DNA of 64,000 nt from Serratia sp. UGAL515B_01 (GCF_033095805.1 NZ_CP109901.1:3531766-3595765), one strand, 5' to 3'. Positions 1 to 19,395 are shown, counted from the first letter of the stretch. Made by a program: numbers and translations. The notes: generated by a model from the sequence alone, not told the origin.

Positions 1-1
1 C

Positions 2-463
2 ACAGACACAAGTGCCAGCCTGTATGACAAGCTAGCAAAACTGGGGCCACAAGGGCTGTTGGTAACATTACAGCAACTGGCTTCAGGCATAGCTCAGCGT
101 GAAGTACAAGAAGAAGCACTGGTTACCTACGCTGAAAAACTGAGCAAGGAAGAAGCACGCCTTGATTGGCATCTTTCCGCTGCACAGCTGGAGCGCTGTA
201 TTCGTGCCTTTAATCCGTGGCCAGTCAGTTATTTCACTATCGATGATCAACCAGTGAAAGTCTGGCAAGCAAACGTGCTGGCTGAGACCTCCTGTTTAGA
301 ACCAGGAACCATTGTACAAGCCGATAAACATGGCATCCAGGTAGCTACAGCAGAAGGTGTTCTAAACCTGACGCAACTGCAGCCTGCCGGTAAAAAACCT
401 ATGTCAGCCCAAGATTTACTGAATTCACGTCGAGAATGGTTTATTCCAGGTAACCGGATATAA
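2..463 (+). CDS. fmt: Methionyl-tRNA formyltransferase, C-terminal part (5' end outside window)
   Basis: The frame is open from base 2 and ends at TAA 461-463, giving about 153 residues of the C-terminal half of Fmt, which formylates initiator Met-tRNA. The segment includes the LDWHLSA and IRAFNPWP stretches typical of the C-terminal tRNA-binding domain and the terminal REWFIPGNR. It is followed by rsmB, trkA and mscL as in E. coli (def-fmt-rsmB-trkA). Oddity: the stop codon lies inside the terminal bases of an ERIC repeat, so the last residue after GNR is Ile rather than the Leu-Val I recall for E. coli. Confidence 0.95.
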   Translation, partial: TDTSASLYDKLAKLGPQGLLVTLQQLASGIAQREVQEEALVTYAEKLSKEEARLDWHLSAAQLERCIRAFNPWPVSYFTIDDQPVKVWQANVLAETSCLEPGTIVQADKHGIQVATAEGVLNLTQLQPAGKKPMSAQDLLNSRREWFIPGNRI

Positions 464-586
464 CCTAAATAACTCGAGTTGCAGGAAGGCGGAAACACAT
501 TGAATCCCCGGGAACTTAAGGCGGTAAATGACTGGGGTGAACAAACAACGTCAACGTACATGCAACTTGAAGTATGACGGTTATAT
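458..586 (+). repeat. ERIC element between fmt and rsmB
   Basis: A sequence of about 129 bp is bounded by ATATAACC and its inverted complement GGTTATAT. The core carries ERIC hallmarks: ACTCGAGTTGCAGG on the left, GAATCCCCGGGAA, then GTAAATGACTGGGGTGAAC, and GCAACTTGAAGTATGACGG on the right. It fills the gap between two co-directional genes of one operon and overlaps the fmt stop codon. When transcribed it can fold into a long hairpin. Confidence 0.88.
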
Positions 587-660
587 CAATCACTCCCATT
601 GCCTGGGCTTTTTTACCAGGCATTTTATTTCCTAATGCCGATCGTTATCAGCTTCAGCCT

Positions 661-1950
661 ATGAAAAACAATTATAATCTTCGCAGCCACGCAGCCAAAG
701 CTATCGGCCAAGTACTGGATCAAGGGCAGTCACTCAACACAATTCTGCCAACATTACAGAAGAACATTTCTGATAAAGACCGAGCCTTATTGCAGGAGCT
801 CTGTTTCGGTACACTGCGCGTATTGCCACAACTTGAGTGGTGCATTCAGCAACTGATGGCGAAGCCAATGACGGGTAAACAGCGCACGCTGCATTACTTG
901 CTGATGGTTGGTTTATATCAGTTGTTGTACACCCGCATTCCAGCTCACGCCGTATTGGCAGAAACAGTGGAAGGCGCTGTTGCCTTAAAACGCCCGCAGC
1001 TGAAAGGCCTGATTAATGGCGTCCTTCGGCAGTTCCAGCGCCAACAGGAAGAACTATTGGCACGTGCAGCCAATAATCAAAGCCGTTATCTGCATCCGAG
1101 TTGGTTGCTGGAACGTATTAAACAAGCCTATCCGGCACATTGGGAGCAAGTCATTGATGCCAATAATCAAAAACCTCCAATGTGGCTTCGTGTCAATCGG
1201 TTACACCATACGCGAGAAAATTACTTAAAACTCATGCAGCAGGCCGGCATTTCGGCTGAGCCCCATAAGCAATATCGCGATGCGGTACGACTGCTGACTC
1301 CTTGCTCAGTGACAGATTTACCGGGATTTGCAGACGGCTGGGTCACTGTACAAGACGCTTCAGCCCAAGGATGTGTCGAACTGCTGGATCCGCAAGATAG
1401 TGAGCAGATCCTCGATCTTTGTGCCGCACCCGGTGGTAAAACCACCCATATTTTGGAAGCAGCCCCAAAAGCGAATGTGATGGCTGTAGATATAGATGAA
1501 CAGCGATTGACACGAGTAAAGGAAAATTTGCAACGTCTGCGCCTGCAGGCTGTCGTTAGGCAAGGTGATGGTAGGACACCGCAACAATGGTGTGGTGACA
1601 AACAGTTTGACCGTATACTTTTGGATGCACCTTGTTCCGCTACTGGTGTGATCCGCCGACATCCAGATATCAAATGGTTGCGCCGTGATAGTGATATTGC
1701 AGAGTTAGCCAGTTTACAAAGTGAAATACTGGAAGCCATCTGGCCACATCTGAAACCTGGTGGGGTGTTGCTTTATGCAACTTGCTCTATTCTGCCGCAA
1801 GAGAATAGTGAGCAAATAGCTTCGTTTCTAGAAAGCCATAGCGATGCGAAACTAGTTGAAACTGGCAACGAACAAACGCCGGGTAAACAGAATCTTCCTC
1901 ATCCTGAAGACGGTGATGGTTTCTTTTACGCTAAGCTGATTAAAATATAA
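661..1950 (+). CDS. rsmB: 16S rRNA (cytosine-967-C5)-methyltransferase RsmB
   Basis: A 429-residue protein, the E. coli length. It has an N-terminal NusB-like RNA-binding domain and a C-terminal Rossmann SAM methyltransferase domain. Visible motifs are [10 protein letters not shown] (SAM binding), [15 protein letters not shown] (second cysteine) and [11 protein letters not shown], whose Cys375 is the catalytic nucleophile in this family. It methylates C967 of 16S rRNA. The frame is open upstream to 574, but the ATG at 661 ([14 protein letters not shown]) matches the family start, and the 574 start would lie inside the ERIC repeat. It is in an operon with fmt and trkA. Confidence 0.96.
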   Translation: MKNNYNLRSHAAKAIGQVLDQGQSLNTILPTLQKNISDKDRALLQELCFGTLRVLPQLEWCIQQLMAKPMTGKQRTLHYLLMVGLYQLLYTRIPAHAVLAETVEGAVALKRPQLKGLINGVLRQFQRQQEELLARAANNQSRYLHPSWLLERIKQAYPAHWEQVIDANNQKPPMWLRVNRLHHTRENYLKLMQQAGISAEPHKQYRDAVRLLTPCSVTDLPGFADGWVTVQDASAQGCVELLDPQDSEQILDLCAAPGGKTTHILEAAPKANVMAVDIDEQRLTRVKENLQRLRLQAVVRQGDGRTPQQWCGDKQFDRILLDAPCSATGVIRRHPDIKWLRRDSDIAELASLQSEILEAIWPHLKPGGVLLYATCSILPQENSEQIASFLESHSDAKLVETGNEQTPGKQNLPHPEDGDGFFYAKLIKI

Positions 1951-2019
1951 CTGTTAAAGGGTGTTGTTAACACTCTCAACGTTCGGTCATGACCGTTGTA
2001 GTATGAAGCAGAGAATTCA

Positions 2020-3396
2020 ATGAAAATAATTATTCTTGGCGCTGGTCAGGTTGGCGGGACACTAGCAGAAAACCTGGTTGGTGAAAATAACGATATCACC
2101 GTGGTCGATACCGATACTGGACGCCTACGTCAGTTACAGGATAAGTTTGACTTACGTGTCGTTCAAGGACATGGTTCCCATCCACGTGTATTGCGTGAAG
2201 CCGGTGCGGAAGACGCGGATATGCTGGTTGCAGTAACCAATTCTGACGAAACCAATATGATCGCCTGTCAGATTGCCTATTCGCTGTTTAATACCCCAAA
2301 CCGCATCGCGCGTATCCGTGCACCAGATTACATAAGGGAAGCAGAGAAACTTTTTAATCCAGAAGCCGTTCCAATCGATCACCTGATCTCGCCAGAACAG
2401 TTGGTTATCGATTACATCTATAAATTAATCGAATACCCCGGCGCACTTCAGGTGGTTAACTTTGCAGAAGGCAAGGTTAGCATCGCCGCAGTTAAGGCCT
2501 ATTACGGAGGCCCATTAGTGGGTAATGCCCTCTCTTCCATGCGTGAACATATGCCACACATAGATACCAGAGTGGCAGCGATCTTTCGACAGGATCGTCC
2601 AATTCGCCCCCAAGGTTCCACAATTATCGAAGCCGGTGACGAAGTTTTCTTCGTAGCAGCATCACAAAATATCCGTGCAGTGATGAGCGAGCTTCAGCGC
2701 CTTGAAAAACCTTACAAGCGTATCATGATTGTCGGCGGTGGCAATGTAGGCGCGGGGCTGGCACATCGGTTAGAAAAATCATACAACGTAAAACTGATTG
2801 AGCGAAATCAGCAACGTGCTGCCGAGCTTGCTGAACAGTTGCAAGACACTATTGTTTTCTATGGTGATGCCTCAGACCAGGAATTGTTAGCAGAAGAGCA
2901 TGTAGAACAGATTGACGTTTTTATCGCCATTACCAACGATGACGAGGCAAATATTATGTCTGCCATGCTGGCAAAACGTATGGGTGCAAAAAAGGTAATG
3001 GTACTCATTCAGCGTCGAGCCTATGTTGATTTAGTCCAGGACAGTGTGATTGATATTGCTATTTCACCACAGCAAGCGACAATTTCGGCGTTACTTGGCC
3101 ACGTCCGTAAAGCAGATATTGTCAGCGTATCTTCACTACGCCGTGGTGTCGCCGAGGCAATTGAAGCTATCGCACATGGAGATGAAAGCACCTCTAAAGT
3201 TGTGGGACGTATGGTGGAGGAAATAAAACTACCACCGGGTACCACCATTGGTGCCATTGTCCGTGGCGATGATGTGATTATTGCCAACAGCAACAGCAAA
3301 ATTCAGCAAGGCGACCATGTAATTATGTTTATTACCGATAAGAAGTTTGTTCCCGACGTCGAACGATTGTTCCAGCCCAGCCCATTTTTCTTATAG
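2020..3396 (+). CDS. trkA: Trk system potassium uptake protein TrkA
   Basis: A 458-residue peripheral inner-membrane protein that gates the TrkG/TrkH potassium channels in response to nucleotides. It shows the expected duplicated RCK (KTN) architecture. A dinucleotide-binding GAGQVGGT motif opens the first half, and a second glycine-rich [11 protein letters not shown] near residue 240 opens the second, each followed by a TrkA-C domain. The length equals that of E. coli TrkA. It follows rsmB by 69 bp in the classic order and is probably cotranscribed. Confidence 0.97.
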   Translation: MKIIILGAGQVGGTLAENLVGENNDITVVDTDTGRLRQLQDKFDLRVVQGHGSHPRVLREAGAEDADMLVAVTNSDETNMIACQIAYSLFNTPNRIARIRAPDYIREAEKLFNPEAVPIDHLISPEQLVIDYIYKLIEYPGALQVVNFAEGKVSIAAVKAYYGGPLVGNALSSMREHMPHIDTRVAAIFRQDRPIRPQGSTIIEAGDEVFFVAASQNIRAVMSELQRLEKPYKRIMIVGGGNVGAGLAHRLEKSYNVKLIERNQQRAAELAEQLQDTIVFYGDASDQELLAEEHVEQIDVFIAITNDDEANIMSAMLAKRMGAKKVMVLIQRRAYVDLVQDSVIDIAISPQQATISALLGHVRKADIVSVSSLRRGVAEAIEAIAHGDESTSKVVGRMVEEIKLPPGTTIGAIVRGDDVIIANSNSKIQQGDHVIMFITDKKFVPDVERLFQPSPFFL

Positions 3397-3594
3397 GTGT
3401 GAATATTTTCAAGTTGCAGACAGACGGCAAGCGAACAAGCCCCCGTTGCGACTGGGGGTACGGGGATATTTCGCGATGATTAATTGACGCACGGTCTCAT
3501 CCGCACAGTAAAAACTTAAAATTTTCATTACTTGCCATGGCAAGGATAAGTTGCTTTATTAAACTTATGTTAGTCGATTTTTGAGGGGGTTCTG
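3397..3594. other. trkA-mscL intergenic region with a degraded repeat-like patch
   Basis: After trkA there is a short TTTTCAAGTTGCAG stretch and a GACGGCAAGCG segment reminiscent of one ERIC end. These are followed by an inverted pair of C5 and G5 runs (about 3440-3458). The remainder looks like the mscL promoter region. No gene is seen. The ERIC assignment is weak because the second end is missing. Confidence 0.3.
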
Positions 3595-4011
3595 ATGAGT
3601 ATATTGAAAGAGTTCCGTGAATTTGCCATGCGTGGCAATGTGGTCGACCTGGCAGTCGGTGTGATCATTGGAGCCGCGTTTGGCAGAATAGTATCTTCTC
3701 TGGTCGCAGACATTATCATGCCACCGCTGGGTTTATTGATCGGTGGGGTAGATTTCAAAAAATTCCACTTGGTGCTACGCGAAGCTGAAGGCAATGTTCC
3801 CGCAGTAGTCATGAATTATGGTGCTTTCCTGCAGAATATTTTTGATTTCGTGATTGTTGCCCTCGCAATCTTTATGGCCATTAAATTAATGAACAAAATG
3901 CGCCGTAAAGAAGTTGAAGAACCGACTGCCCCGCCAGCTCCAACAGCCGAAGAGAAATTGCTAACTGAAATCCGTGATTTGCTGAGCAAGCAACAACGGC
4001 CAAAGCAGTAA
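3595..4011 (+). CDS. mscL: Large-conductance mechanosensitive channel MscL
   Basis: A 138-residue inner-membrane protein forming a pentameric pore that opens under hypo-osmotic shock. The N-terminal amphipathic helix is followed by TM1 with the pore-lining run [16 protein letters not shown], a periplasmic loop, TM2 ([17 protein letters not shown]), then a charged cytoplasmic helix ending [12 protein letters not shown] strong GAGGGGG ribosome-binding site precedes the ATG. It lies tail-to-tail with arfA, as in E. coli. Confidence 0.97.
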   Translation: MSILKEFREFAMRGNVVDLAVGVIIGAAFGRIVSSLVADIIMPPLGLLIGGVDFKKFHLVLREAEGNVPAVVMNYGAFLQNIFDFVIVALAIFMAIKLMNKMRRKEVEEPTAPPAPTAEEKLLTEIRDLLSKQQRPKQ

Positions 4012-4062
4012 TAAGCTTTTCATCAGCACGCAAAACCTAATGAAAAGATGGTTGTTGGTCCC

Positions 4063-4269
4063 TTAAAACCAGAAGGCCAGTGGTAAGTTATCACAAGAAA
4101 ATTTACCACTGGCCTCCCAGCTACCACCTTTTACATGTTTATCTTTTCGCCGGTAACTTCCCTTCCCCTTGTTGTTCTTTTCTACACGCTGCCGGAACAA
4201 CGGATCGTGTAGTAATGCCTCAATGGCATTTTCCCGGATCTGGCCTCTAGTATGCCGATATTTTGTCAT
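4063..4269 (-). CDS. arfA: Alternative ribosome-rescue factor ArfA
   Basis: A 68-residue protein with the ArfA signature [21 protein letters not shown] and a basic [12 protein letters not shown] segment. ArfA recruits RF2 to ribosomes stalled on non-stop mRNAs when tmRNA is insufficient. The last part of the reading frame contains a strong hairpin (4074-4115). In E. coli such a hairpin is cut by RNase III or terminates transcription, so the normal product is a non-stop peptide tagged for degradation and full ArfA appears only when trans-translation fails. The hydrophobic tail LPLAFWF fits that scheme. Confidence 0.93.
   Translation of the reverse strand: MTKYRHTRGQIRENAIEALLHDPLFRQRVEKNNKGKGSYRRKDKHVKGGSWEASGKFSCDNLPLAFWF
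4074..4115 (-). promoter_or_regulatory. Intragenic hairpin near the 3' end of arfA
   Basis: A 13-bp perfect stem (AGGCCAGTGGTAA pairing with TTACCACTGGCCT) with a 16-nt loop lies wholly inside the arfA coding region. Its position matches the hairpin that makes E. coli arfA mRNA non-stop. That role here is inferred from the family. Confidence 0.82.
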
Positions 4270-4354
4270 AACTTAATTCCTGTCTGTTTGTGGTAATAAA
4301 CTCGCTTATAGTACTACCTTGTGGGAAGCAATTAAACGCTCCTAAGCATTCAAA

Positions 4355-4780
4355 TCACTTTTTAGCCTTCTCTTCGCTAGCGCCTTGCTCTAAGGCTTCT
4401 AGGATAGAACAGTAATTGCTGGTGTGACTACTTCCACAACAAGCATCACTGAGCCTTTTCAGTGATTCGCGCATTCTGGTTAATTCGGATAGTCTGCTTT
4501 CAACCTCACGTAGTCTCGCATCAACGATTGACTTAGACTCTTCACATGTATGATGTTCAGGATCAACGCGGATTGATAATAGCTCAGCTATAGTTTCTAG
4601 CGTAAAACCTAGCTGTTTTGCATAACGAATGAATCGCAGGCGCTGTAAATCCTGCTCGTTATACAAACGATACCCTCCTTCGGTACGAGTATTGTGATCC
4701 ATCATTCCTTGCTTCTCGTAATAACGCACCGTATCCGGTGTGACATCTGCAAGCTTAGCCAATTGCCCGATTTTAAACAT
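4355..4780 (-). CDS. zntR: Zinc-responsive MerR-family activator ZntR
   Basis: A 141-residue MerR-family regulator with an N-terminal winged helix (IGQLAKLADVTPDTVRYYEKQGM) and a dimerisation coiled coil. The zinc-site residues of E. coli ZntR are all present at the same positions: Cys79, Cys114, Cys115, His119 and Cys124. In E. coli it activates the zinc exporter gene zntA, which is not in this window. It sits next to arfA, but yhdN, which in E. coli lies between zntR and rplQ, is absent here. Confidence 0.95.
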   Translation of the reverse strand: MFKIGQLAKLADVTPDTVRYYEKQGMMDHNTRTEGGYRLYNEQDLQRLRFIRYAKQLGFTLETIAELLSIRVDPEHHTCEESKSIVDARLREVESRLSELTRMRESLKRLSDACCGSSHTSNYCSILEALEQGASEEKAKK

Positions 4781-5056
4781 CAGGATACCTCCAGGTTGAA
4801 TTTATCGTTTGCCGACTCTTGATACTAATCAGGGTCCATAGCCACCTTTTTGAATACCAGAGGGTTGCCTTAGCCGAGGCAGGTTATTTAACACACCAAT
4901 TTTTTAAGTGCCAAGTATGTACCGACCTGCCTACGGTTTCAGTAACCACATAGATACATGCCCCTTCTAAAGAACAGATTAAGCCATAGCCATGGTAGGT
5001 GATAAGAGGGAAATTAAGCAGTGCACAATGCAGACACATTCTGACAGGAAATAGAC
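4781..5056. other. Gene-free gap between zntR and rplQ
   Basis: No credible reading frame or RNA gene is visible. In E. coli this interval carries yhdN (DUF1992). The gap presumably holds the zntR promoter; no yhdN remnant was recognised by eye. Confidence 0.5.
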
Positions 5057-5087
5057 GTAAAAAAACCGGGCAAGCCCGGTTTTTTTA
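5057..5087 (-). terminator. Rho-independent terminator of the alpha operon
   Basis: A GC stem (CCGGGC/GCCCGG) is extended by A/T runs. On the minus strand it ends in a long U tract directly after rplQ. The symmetrical A and T runs could make it work in both directions. Confidence 0.92.
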
Positions 5088-5099
5088 CGCTACTACAGA

Positions 5100-5513
<414 letters not shown>

Positions 5514-5529
5514 TTAACCTGTGATCCGG

Positions 5530-6519
5530 TTACTCGTCAGCAATGCTTGCCGGTGGCCAGTTTTCCAGGCGCATGCCCAGAGACAAACCACGGGAGGCCA
5601 GCACGTCTTTAATCTCAGTAAGAGATTTTTTACCAAGGTTAGGCGTTTTGAGCAGCTCAACCTCGGTACGCTGTACCAGATCACCGATGTAGTGGATAGC
5701 TTCTGCCTTAAGGCAGTTAGCAGAGCGGACAGTCAATTCCAGATCGTCAACAGGGCGCAGCAGGATCGGATCAAATTCTGGTTTCTCTTCTTTCACTTCC
5801 GGCTGACGAACATCACGTAAGTCAACGAAAGCTTCCAGTTGTTCTGCCAGAATGGTTGCCGCACGGCGGATCGCCTCTTCAGGATCGATTGTACCGTTGG
5901 TTTCCATTTCGATTACCAGCTTGTCCAGGTCGGTACGCTGTTCTACACGCGCTGCTTCAACATTGTAGGCAATGCGCTCTACAGGGCTATAGCAGGCGTC
6001 AACCAACAGACGACCAATCGGGCGCTCATCTTCTTCCGAATGAATTCGGGCAGAAGCCGGCACATAACCACGACCACGCTGAACTTTGATACGCATACTG
6101 ATAGTAGCGTTTACATCGGTCAGGTGGCAGATCACGTGCTGCGGCTTGACGATTTCGACATCACCATCATGGGTAATGTCGGCAGCGGTCACAGGGCCAA
6201 TGCCAGATTTATTCAGGGTAAGAATAACTTCATCTTTGCCTTGAACTCTCACCGCCAGCCCTTTCAGGTTGAGTAAGATCTCCAGGATATCTTCCTGTAC
6301 GCCTTCTTTGGTGCTGTACTCATGTAGTACACCATCAATCTCAACCTCGGTCACCGCGCAACCCGGCATGGATGAAAGCAGAATACGGCGCAGTGCGTTG
6401 CCAAGAGTATGGCCAAAGCCACGCTCTAAAGGCTCAAGGGTCACCTTGGCGTGCGTCGAACTGACTTGCTCGATATCTACCAGGCGCGGTTTTAGAAACT
6501 CTGTCACAGAACCCTGCAT
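5530..6519 (-). CDS. rpoA: RNA polymerase alpha subunit
   Basis: A 329-residue alpha subunit, the same length as in E. coli. The N-terminal domain dimerises and assembles beta and beta-prime. A flexible linker leads to the C-terminal domain that binds UP elements and activators such as CRP. The C-terminal domain contains [11 protein letters not shown], the helix with the DNA-contacting arginine (R265 in E. coli numbering). It lies between rpsD and rplQ in the alpha operon. Confidence 0.99.
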
Positions 6520-6545
6520 TGTGTCCTCTCTTTGAAACTCAAGCT

Positions 6546-7592
<1,047 letters not shown>

Positions 7593-7605
7593 TCAATCAC
7601 CCCGA

Positions 7606-7962
7606 TTATTTCTTGATCGGTTTACGCGGACCCTTACGGGTACGTGCGTTGGTCTTAGTACGCTGACCGCGCACTGGTAGACCACGACGATGACGCAAAC
7701 CACGGTATGTACCAAGATCCATCAGACGCTTGATGCTCAGGGTAACTTCACGACGCAAATCACCTTCAACAGTGAATTTGGCAACCGCTTCACGCAGTTG
7801 TTCAATTTGCTCTTCAGACAGCTCACTGATCTTAACATTTTCAGCAATACCCGTTGATGCACAGATAGACTGTGAACGAGTTTTGCCGATTCCGAAGATC
7901 GACGTTAACGCGATAACGGTATGTTTATGATCAGGAATGTTAATGCCTGCTATACGGGCCAC
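7606..7962 (-). CDS. rpsM: 30S ribosomal protein S13
   Basis: A 118-residue S13 from the 30S head ([14 protein letters not shown] start). It has the helix-two-turn-helix core and a basic C-terminal tail ([18 protein letters not shown]) that contacts P-site tRNA. It is the first gene of the alpha operon. Its initiation region lies in the S4-regulated leader. Confidence 0.99.
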   Translation of the reverse strand: MARIAGINIPDHKHTVIALTSIFGIGKTRSQSICASTGIAENVKISELSEEQIEQLREAVAKFTVEGDLRREVTLSIKRLMDLGTYRGLRHRRGLPVRGQRTKTNARTRKGPRKPIKK

Positions 7963-8050
7963 TATGCACTCCTACTAATTTTTACGGCAACACCATTCTG
8001 AAAAGCCCGTTTTCAGGATACTCAAATAATGTTGCAGCTACATACAAAAG
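7963..8050 (-). promoter_or_regulatory. Alpha-operon leader (S4 translational repressor site)
   Basis: On the minus strand this region closely follows the E. coli alpha-operon leader as I recall it: a TTGTATGTAGCTGCAAC segment, then CCTGAAAACGGGCTTTTCAG, then the AGTAGGAGTGCATA ribosome-binding site before a GTG/ATG start. That leader forms a pseudoknot that S4 traps to block rpsM translation. A 20-bp near-palindrome just upstream (8055-8074) may be a weak terminator after rpmJ. Confidence 0.8.
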
Positions 8051-8108
8051 ATTGGCTGGCTAATCTAGCCAGCTCAACCCAACTTTGCAAGAAAAATATG
8101 CGAGATAA

Positions 8109-8258
<150 letters not shown>

Positions 8259-9590
8259 CTAGCGGTTATAACCTTTCAGGTTTGCTTTCTTCAATGCAGA
8301 CTCGTACTGACTTGACATCATCAGAGTTTGCACTTGAGCCATAAAGTCCATGATGACGACAACCACTATCAGTAGCGAGGTACCACCAAAGTAGAATGGT
8401 ACTTTCATTGCATCACGCATGAACTCCGGGATGAGGCAGATAAAAGTAATATACAACGCGCCCACCAAGGTTAAGCGCGTCATTACTTTATCGATATACT
8501 TCGCCGTTTGCTCTCCCGGACGAATTCCTGGTACGAAGGCACCGGACTTCTTCAGGTTATCTGCTGTTTCACGCGGGTTGAAAACCAACGCAGTGTAGAA
8601 GAAACAGAAGAAGATGATTGCAGAAGCATAGAGTAGCACATAAAGCGGTTGCCCAGGCTGCAAGTATAACGAAATCGTTGTCAGCCAGTTCCAACCGGTA
8701 CCGCCCCCAAACCATGATGCAATCGTGGCAGGGAACAGAATAATGCTGGAAGCGAAGATTGCTGGGATTACCCCTGCCATGTTCACTTTCAACGGTAAGT
8801 GTGTACTCTGTGCTGCGTAAACACGACGACCTTGTTGACGTTTCGCATAGTTAACGACAATACGACGCTGACCACGTTCCATGAAAACAACGAAGAAGGT
8901 TACTGCAAACACTAATACTGCAACCAACAGCAACAGGAGGAAGTGCAAGTCGCCCTGCCGAGCTTGCTCAATAGTATGGCCAATTGCCGGCGGAAGACCC
9001 GCTACAATACCCGCGAAGATGATGATCGAAATACCATTACCGATACCTCGTTCAGTAATCTGCTCGCCTAGCCACATCAGGAACATTGTCCCGGTTACCA
9101 GACTCACAACCGCAGTAAAGTAGAATGCAAAGCCTGGATTTAACACCAGGCCCTGCATACCAGGCATATTCGGCAAACCGGTAGCAATACCGATTGACTG
9201 GAATATGGCCAATACCAGCGTACCGTAACGGGTGTACTGGCTAATCTTGCGACGGCCAGCTTCCCCTTCTTTCTTGATTTCCGCTAACGTAGGGTGAACC
9301 ACCGTCAACAGCTGGATAATAATCGACGCCGAGATATACGGCATGATCCCCAGAGCAAAAATAGAAGCACGGCTAAGGGCACCACCAGAGAACATGTTAA
9401 ACATTTCAATGATGGTACCTCTTTGCTGCTCAAGCAATTTGGCAAGCACAGTGGCGTCGATACCAGGAATCGGAATAAAAGAGCCGATACGGAAGACAAT
9501 TAGCGCGCCGATAACAAACAAAAGTCTGCGCTTCAGTTCGCCGAGCCCGCCTTTAGCACTTTGAAAATCTAGTCCTGGTTGCTTAGCCAT
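8259..9590 (-). CDS. secY: Protein translocase subunit SecY
   Basis: A 443-residue inner-membrane channel with ten predicted membrane segments, matching the E. coli length. It starts [22 protein letters not shown]. The cytoplasmic SecA/ribosome-binding loops are present ([19 protein letters not shown] and [13 protein letters not shown]). It forms SecYEG. It follows rplO by 8 bp in the spc operon. Confidence 0.99.
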   Translation of the reverse strand: MAKQPGLDFQSAKGGLGELKRRLLFVIGALIVFRIGSFIPIPGIDATVLAKLLEQQRGTIIEMFNMFSGGALSRASIFALGIMPYISASIIIQLLTVVHPTLAEIKKEGEAGRRKISQYTRYGTLVLAIFQSIGIATGLPNMPGMQGLVLNPGFAFYFTAVVSLVTGTMFLMWLGEQITERGIGNGISIIIFAGIVAGLPPAIGHTIEQARQGDLHFLLLLLVAVLVFAVTFFVVFMERGQRRIVVNYAKRQQGRRVYAAQSTHLPLKVNMAGVIPAIFASSIILFPATIASWFGGGTGWNWLTTISLYLQPGQPLYVLLYASAIIFFCFFYTALVFNPRETADNLKKSGAFVPGIRPGEQTAKYIDKVMTRLTLVGALYITFICLIPEFMRDAMKVPFYFGGTSLLIVVVVIMDFMAQVQTLMMSSQYESALKKANLKGYNR

Positions 9591-9598
9591 TAGCTCAC

Positions 9599-10033
9599 TT
9601 ATTCCTCAATTTTACCGCCAGCAGCTTCGATAGCAGCACGAGCGCCTTTGGTGACACGCAGACCACGCAGGGTAACCGGACGAGCGATTTCACCAGAAAG
9701 CATCACTTTAGCGAACTCGATCTGGGTACCAACAACGTTAGCGGCTTTCAGCGTGTTCAGGTCGATTACGTCGCCTTCGATCAGAGCTAGCTCAGACAGA
9801 CGAACTTCTGCCGTGATCATAGCTTTGCGAGAGGTGAAGCCGAATTTCGGCAAACGACGATATAAAGGCATCTGACCACCTTCAAAACCACGACGTACGC
9901 CACCGCCAGAACGAGACTTCTGACCTTTGTGACCACGGCCGCCAGTTTTACCCAGGCCAGAACCAATACCACGACCTACACGCTTCGGCGCATGCTTGGC
10001 ACCTTCAGCCGGAGACAGAGTATTTAAACGCAT
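9599..10033 (-). CDS. rplO: 50S ribosomal protein L15
   Basis: A 144-residue L15 with the glycine/arginine-rich N-terminal tail ([20 protein letters not shown]) that threads into 23S rRNA. It lies between rpmD and secY, in the order conserved across bacteria. Confidence 0.99.
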   Translation of the reverse strand: MRLNTLSPAEGAKHAPKRVGRGIGSGLGKTGGRGHKGQKSRSGGGVRRGFEGGQMPLYRRLPKFGFTSRKAMITAEVRLSELALIEGDVIDLNTLKAANVVGTQIEFAKVMLSGEIARPVTLRGLRVTKGARAAIEAAGGKIEE

Positions 10034-10036
10034 CTG

Positions 10037-11100
<1,064 letters not shown>

Positions 11101-11634
11101 TTACTTCTTCTTAGCCTCTTTGGTACGCACGACTTCGTCGGCGTAACGGACACCCTTGCCTTTATAAGGCTCAGGACGGCGGTAGGCTCGCAGATCTGCA
11201 GCAACCTGGCCAATAAGCTGCTTATCAGCGCCTTTCAGCACGATTTCAGTTTGGCTAGGGCACTCTGCAGTAATACCTGCTGGCAGCTGGTGATCCACTG
11301 GGTGAGAGAAGCCTAAGGCTAAATTCACCACATTGCCTTTAATGGCTGCACGATAACCAACACCTACCAGTTGAAGCTTCTTGGTGAAGCCTTCGGTAAC
11401 ACCGACAACCATTGCGTTCAGCAGAGCGCGCGTGGTACCCGCTTGGGCCCATGCATTTACAAAACCTTCACGCGGAGCGAAAGTCAATGTATTAGCTTCT
11501 TGCGTAACGATAACGGCGTCATGGACTGTACGAGTCAGCTCGCCGTTTTTACCCTTAATCGAAATAACCTGACCGTTGAGTTTTACCTCTACGCCGGCAG
11601 GAATGACGACGGGTGCTTTTGCAACACGAGACAT
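11101..11634 (-). CDS. rplF: 50S ribosomal protein L6
   Basis: A 177-residue L6 made of two similar domains, located near the factor-binding site. The C-terminal [19 protein letters not shown] motif is the family signature. It lies between rpsH and rplR. Confidence 0.99.
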   Translation of the reverse strand: MSRVAKAPVVIPAGVEVKLNGQVISIKGKNGELTRTVHDAVIVTQEANTLTFAPREGFVNAWAQAGTTRALLNAMVVGVTEGFTKKLQLVGVGYRAAIKGNVVNLALGFSHPVDHQLPAGITAECPSQTEIVLKGADKQLIGQVAADLRAYRRPEPYKGKGVRYADEVVRTKEAKKK

Positions 11635-11648
11635 TCTTTCCTCCCGAA

Positions 11649-12047
<399 letters not shown>

Positions 12048-12071
12048 TTACTCCCGTGATTCAATTGGTAA

Positions 12072-12377
12072 TTACCAGCTAGCCTTTTTCAAGCCTGGCA
12101 CTTCACCGCGCATAGCGGCTTCACGTAGCTTGATACGGCTCAACCCGAACTTGCCCACATAACCATGCGGACGACCAGTTTGGCGGCAGCGTTTACGCTG
12201 ACGAGACGGGCTGGAATCACGCGGCAGACTCTGCAGCTTGAGAACAGCATTCCAACGATCTTCGTCGGATGAGTTCACACCAGAAATGATAGCTTTCAAC
12301 TCCTCGCGTTTAGCGCGGTACTTGTCAGCCAGTTTCACGCGAACAACTTCGCGTGCTTTCATTGATTGCTTAGCCAT
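12072..12377 (-). CDS. rpsN: 30S ribosomal protein S14
   Basis: A 101-residue S14 of the long, zinc-free (C-minus) type, starting [20 protein letters not shown]. The frame is open further upstream through rplE in another phase, but only the ATG at 12377 gives the family start. It lies 13 bp after rplE. Confidence 0.98.
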   Translation of the reverse strand: MAKQSMKAREVVRVKLADKYRAKREELKAIISGVNSSDEDRWNAVLKLQSLPRDSSPSRQRKRCRQTGRPHGYVGKFGLSRIKLREAAMRGEVPGLKKASW

Positions 12378-12390
12378 CAGTAACCCTGCC

Positions 12391-13653
<1,263 letters not shown>

Positions 13654-13721
13654 CTAATGTCAACTACAACTTTAGGACCTATTACTAGGTCGTTGAAAAG
13701 CCCCATAACTGAGGGCGCAGC

Positions 13722-13752
13722 ATTATAACACCGCTTCCAATGTATGGGTAGA
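13722..13752 (-). promoter_or_regulatory. P-spc promoter for the rplN-rpmJ operon
   Basis: On the minus strand a consensus TATAAT (13722-13727) sits in the context GAAGCGGTGTTATAATGC, which I recall from the E. coli spc promoter. The -35 region, around 13745-13750, is weak. It lies between the S10-operon terminator and rplN. Confidence 0.8.
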
Positions 13753-13754
13753 AA

Positions 13755-13788
13755 AAATAAACGGCTCACTTACTGAGCCGTTTATTAA
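13755..13788 (-). terminator. Terminator at the end of the S10 operon
   Basis: The stem AAACGGCTCA/TGAGCCGTTT with a 5-nt loop is followed on the minus strand by TATTTTTTC. It lies 20 bp after rpsQ and before P-spc, separating the S10 and spc transcription units. Confidence 0.88.
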
Positions 13789-13807
13789 GTTAGAGCCAGC
13801 TACTCTA

Positions 13808-15734
<1,927 letters not shown>

Positions 15735-15739
15735 CTACC

Positions 15740-16021
<282 letters not shown>

Positions 16022-16032
16022 TTATCCTCTAA

Positions 16033-18432
<2,400 letters not shown>

Positions 18433-18452
18433 TCAATCGCTCAATGACCTGA

Positions 18453-18942
<490 letters not shown>

Positions 18943-18948
18943 CCGCGC

Positions 18949-18977
18949 ATTATACGCAAAACTGAACAGGAAGCAAG
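18949..18977 (-). promoter_or_regulatory. P-S10 promoter
   Basis: On the minus strand a perfect TATAAT (18949-18954) in the context TTTTGCGTATAATGCGCGGG is preceded, about 16-17 bp upstream, by TTGCTT. The context resembles the E. coli S10 promoter, and its start would give the leader above. Confidence 0.8.
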
Positions 18978-19086
18978 TAATGGATGGCGATGCACCAAGG
19001 ATGGCGGTGATTTCAGCAGGTGGGCATTTTGACGATCAAAGTGATAGGTATAAGAACGGGGAAATGCTTTTGCTCCCCTATTCCTA

Positions 19087-19353
19087 GGCTGTGTCCCTTA
19101 ACTGTACGCGAGCGCCGCTGGCGGTCATTTACGCGCAGAGCAAGGCGTGAGCCGTGAGGTTTGGTGGGCCAAATAAACGGCGAGCAACGCAGAAATGCGC
19201 GCAAATGGCCCCAGCCTGTAGGGTCGCACCCCAAAAGCCCATTCTCCGTGTTGTCGGGCTTGAACAGAGGACCGCACTCTGCCCTTCCCCCTCCACCTTG
19301 ATAATGGGCTTTTGGGTCTGCGACGGCACCACGGACAGTAAAGGGACACTGCC
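19087..19353 (-). mobile_element. MITE copy 1, 267 bp, TA-flanked
   Basis: The element begins GGCTGTGTCCCTTAACTG and ends with an imperfect inverted copy (CAGTAAAGGGACACTGCC). TA dinucleotides flank it on both sides (19085-19086 and 19354-19355). It is gap-free alignable with copy 2 at 34079-34345 in inverted orientation, with about 25 mismatches over 267 bp by hand count. An internal 16-bp inverted repeat (19230-19245 with 19301-19316, one mismatch) adds a second hairpin. The TA duplication and absence of a transposase suggest a miniature element mobilised by an IS630/Tc1-mariner-type transposase (inference). It lies 41 bp after the bfr stop. Confidence 0.9.
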
Positions 19354-19395
19354 TAGTACCTACCATGATACATTAGCGACGGGGAGCAGTTAGTA

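Noticed and set aside
574..660. Upstream extension of rsmB to an ATG at 574.
   Set aside because: That start lies in the ERIC repeat. The ATG at 661 gives the exact family length and start.
3412..3500. A full ERIC element after trkA.
   Set aside because: Only a CAAGTTGCAG-like end and a GGCAAGCG piece are visible. The core and the other terminus are absent, so it is left as a weak remark.
19013..19366. A 117-codon minus-strand frame over MITE copy 1 and a similar 115-codon plus-strand frame over copy 2, giving alike proteins (RAECGPLFKPDNT).
   Set aside because: Of about 25 nucleotide differences between the copies, roughly 17 change the amino acid, so there is no sign of protein-level selection. 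There is no ribosome-binding site and the frames run out of the element into unrelated flanks.
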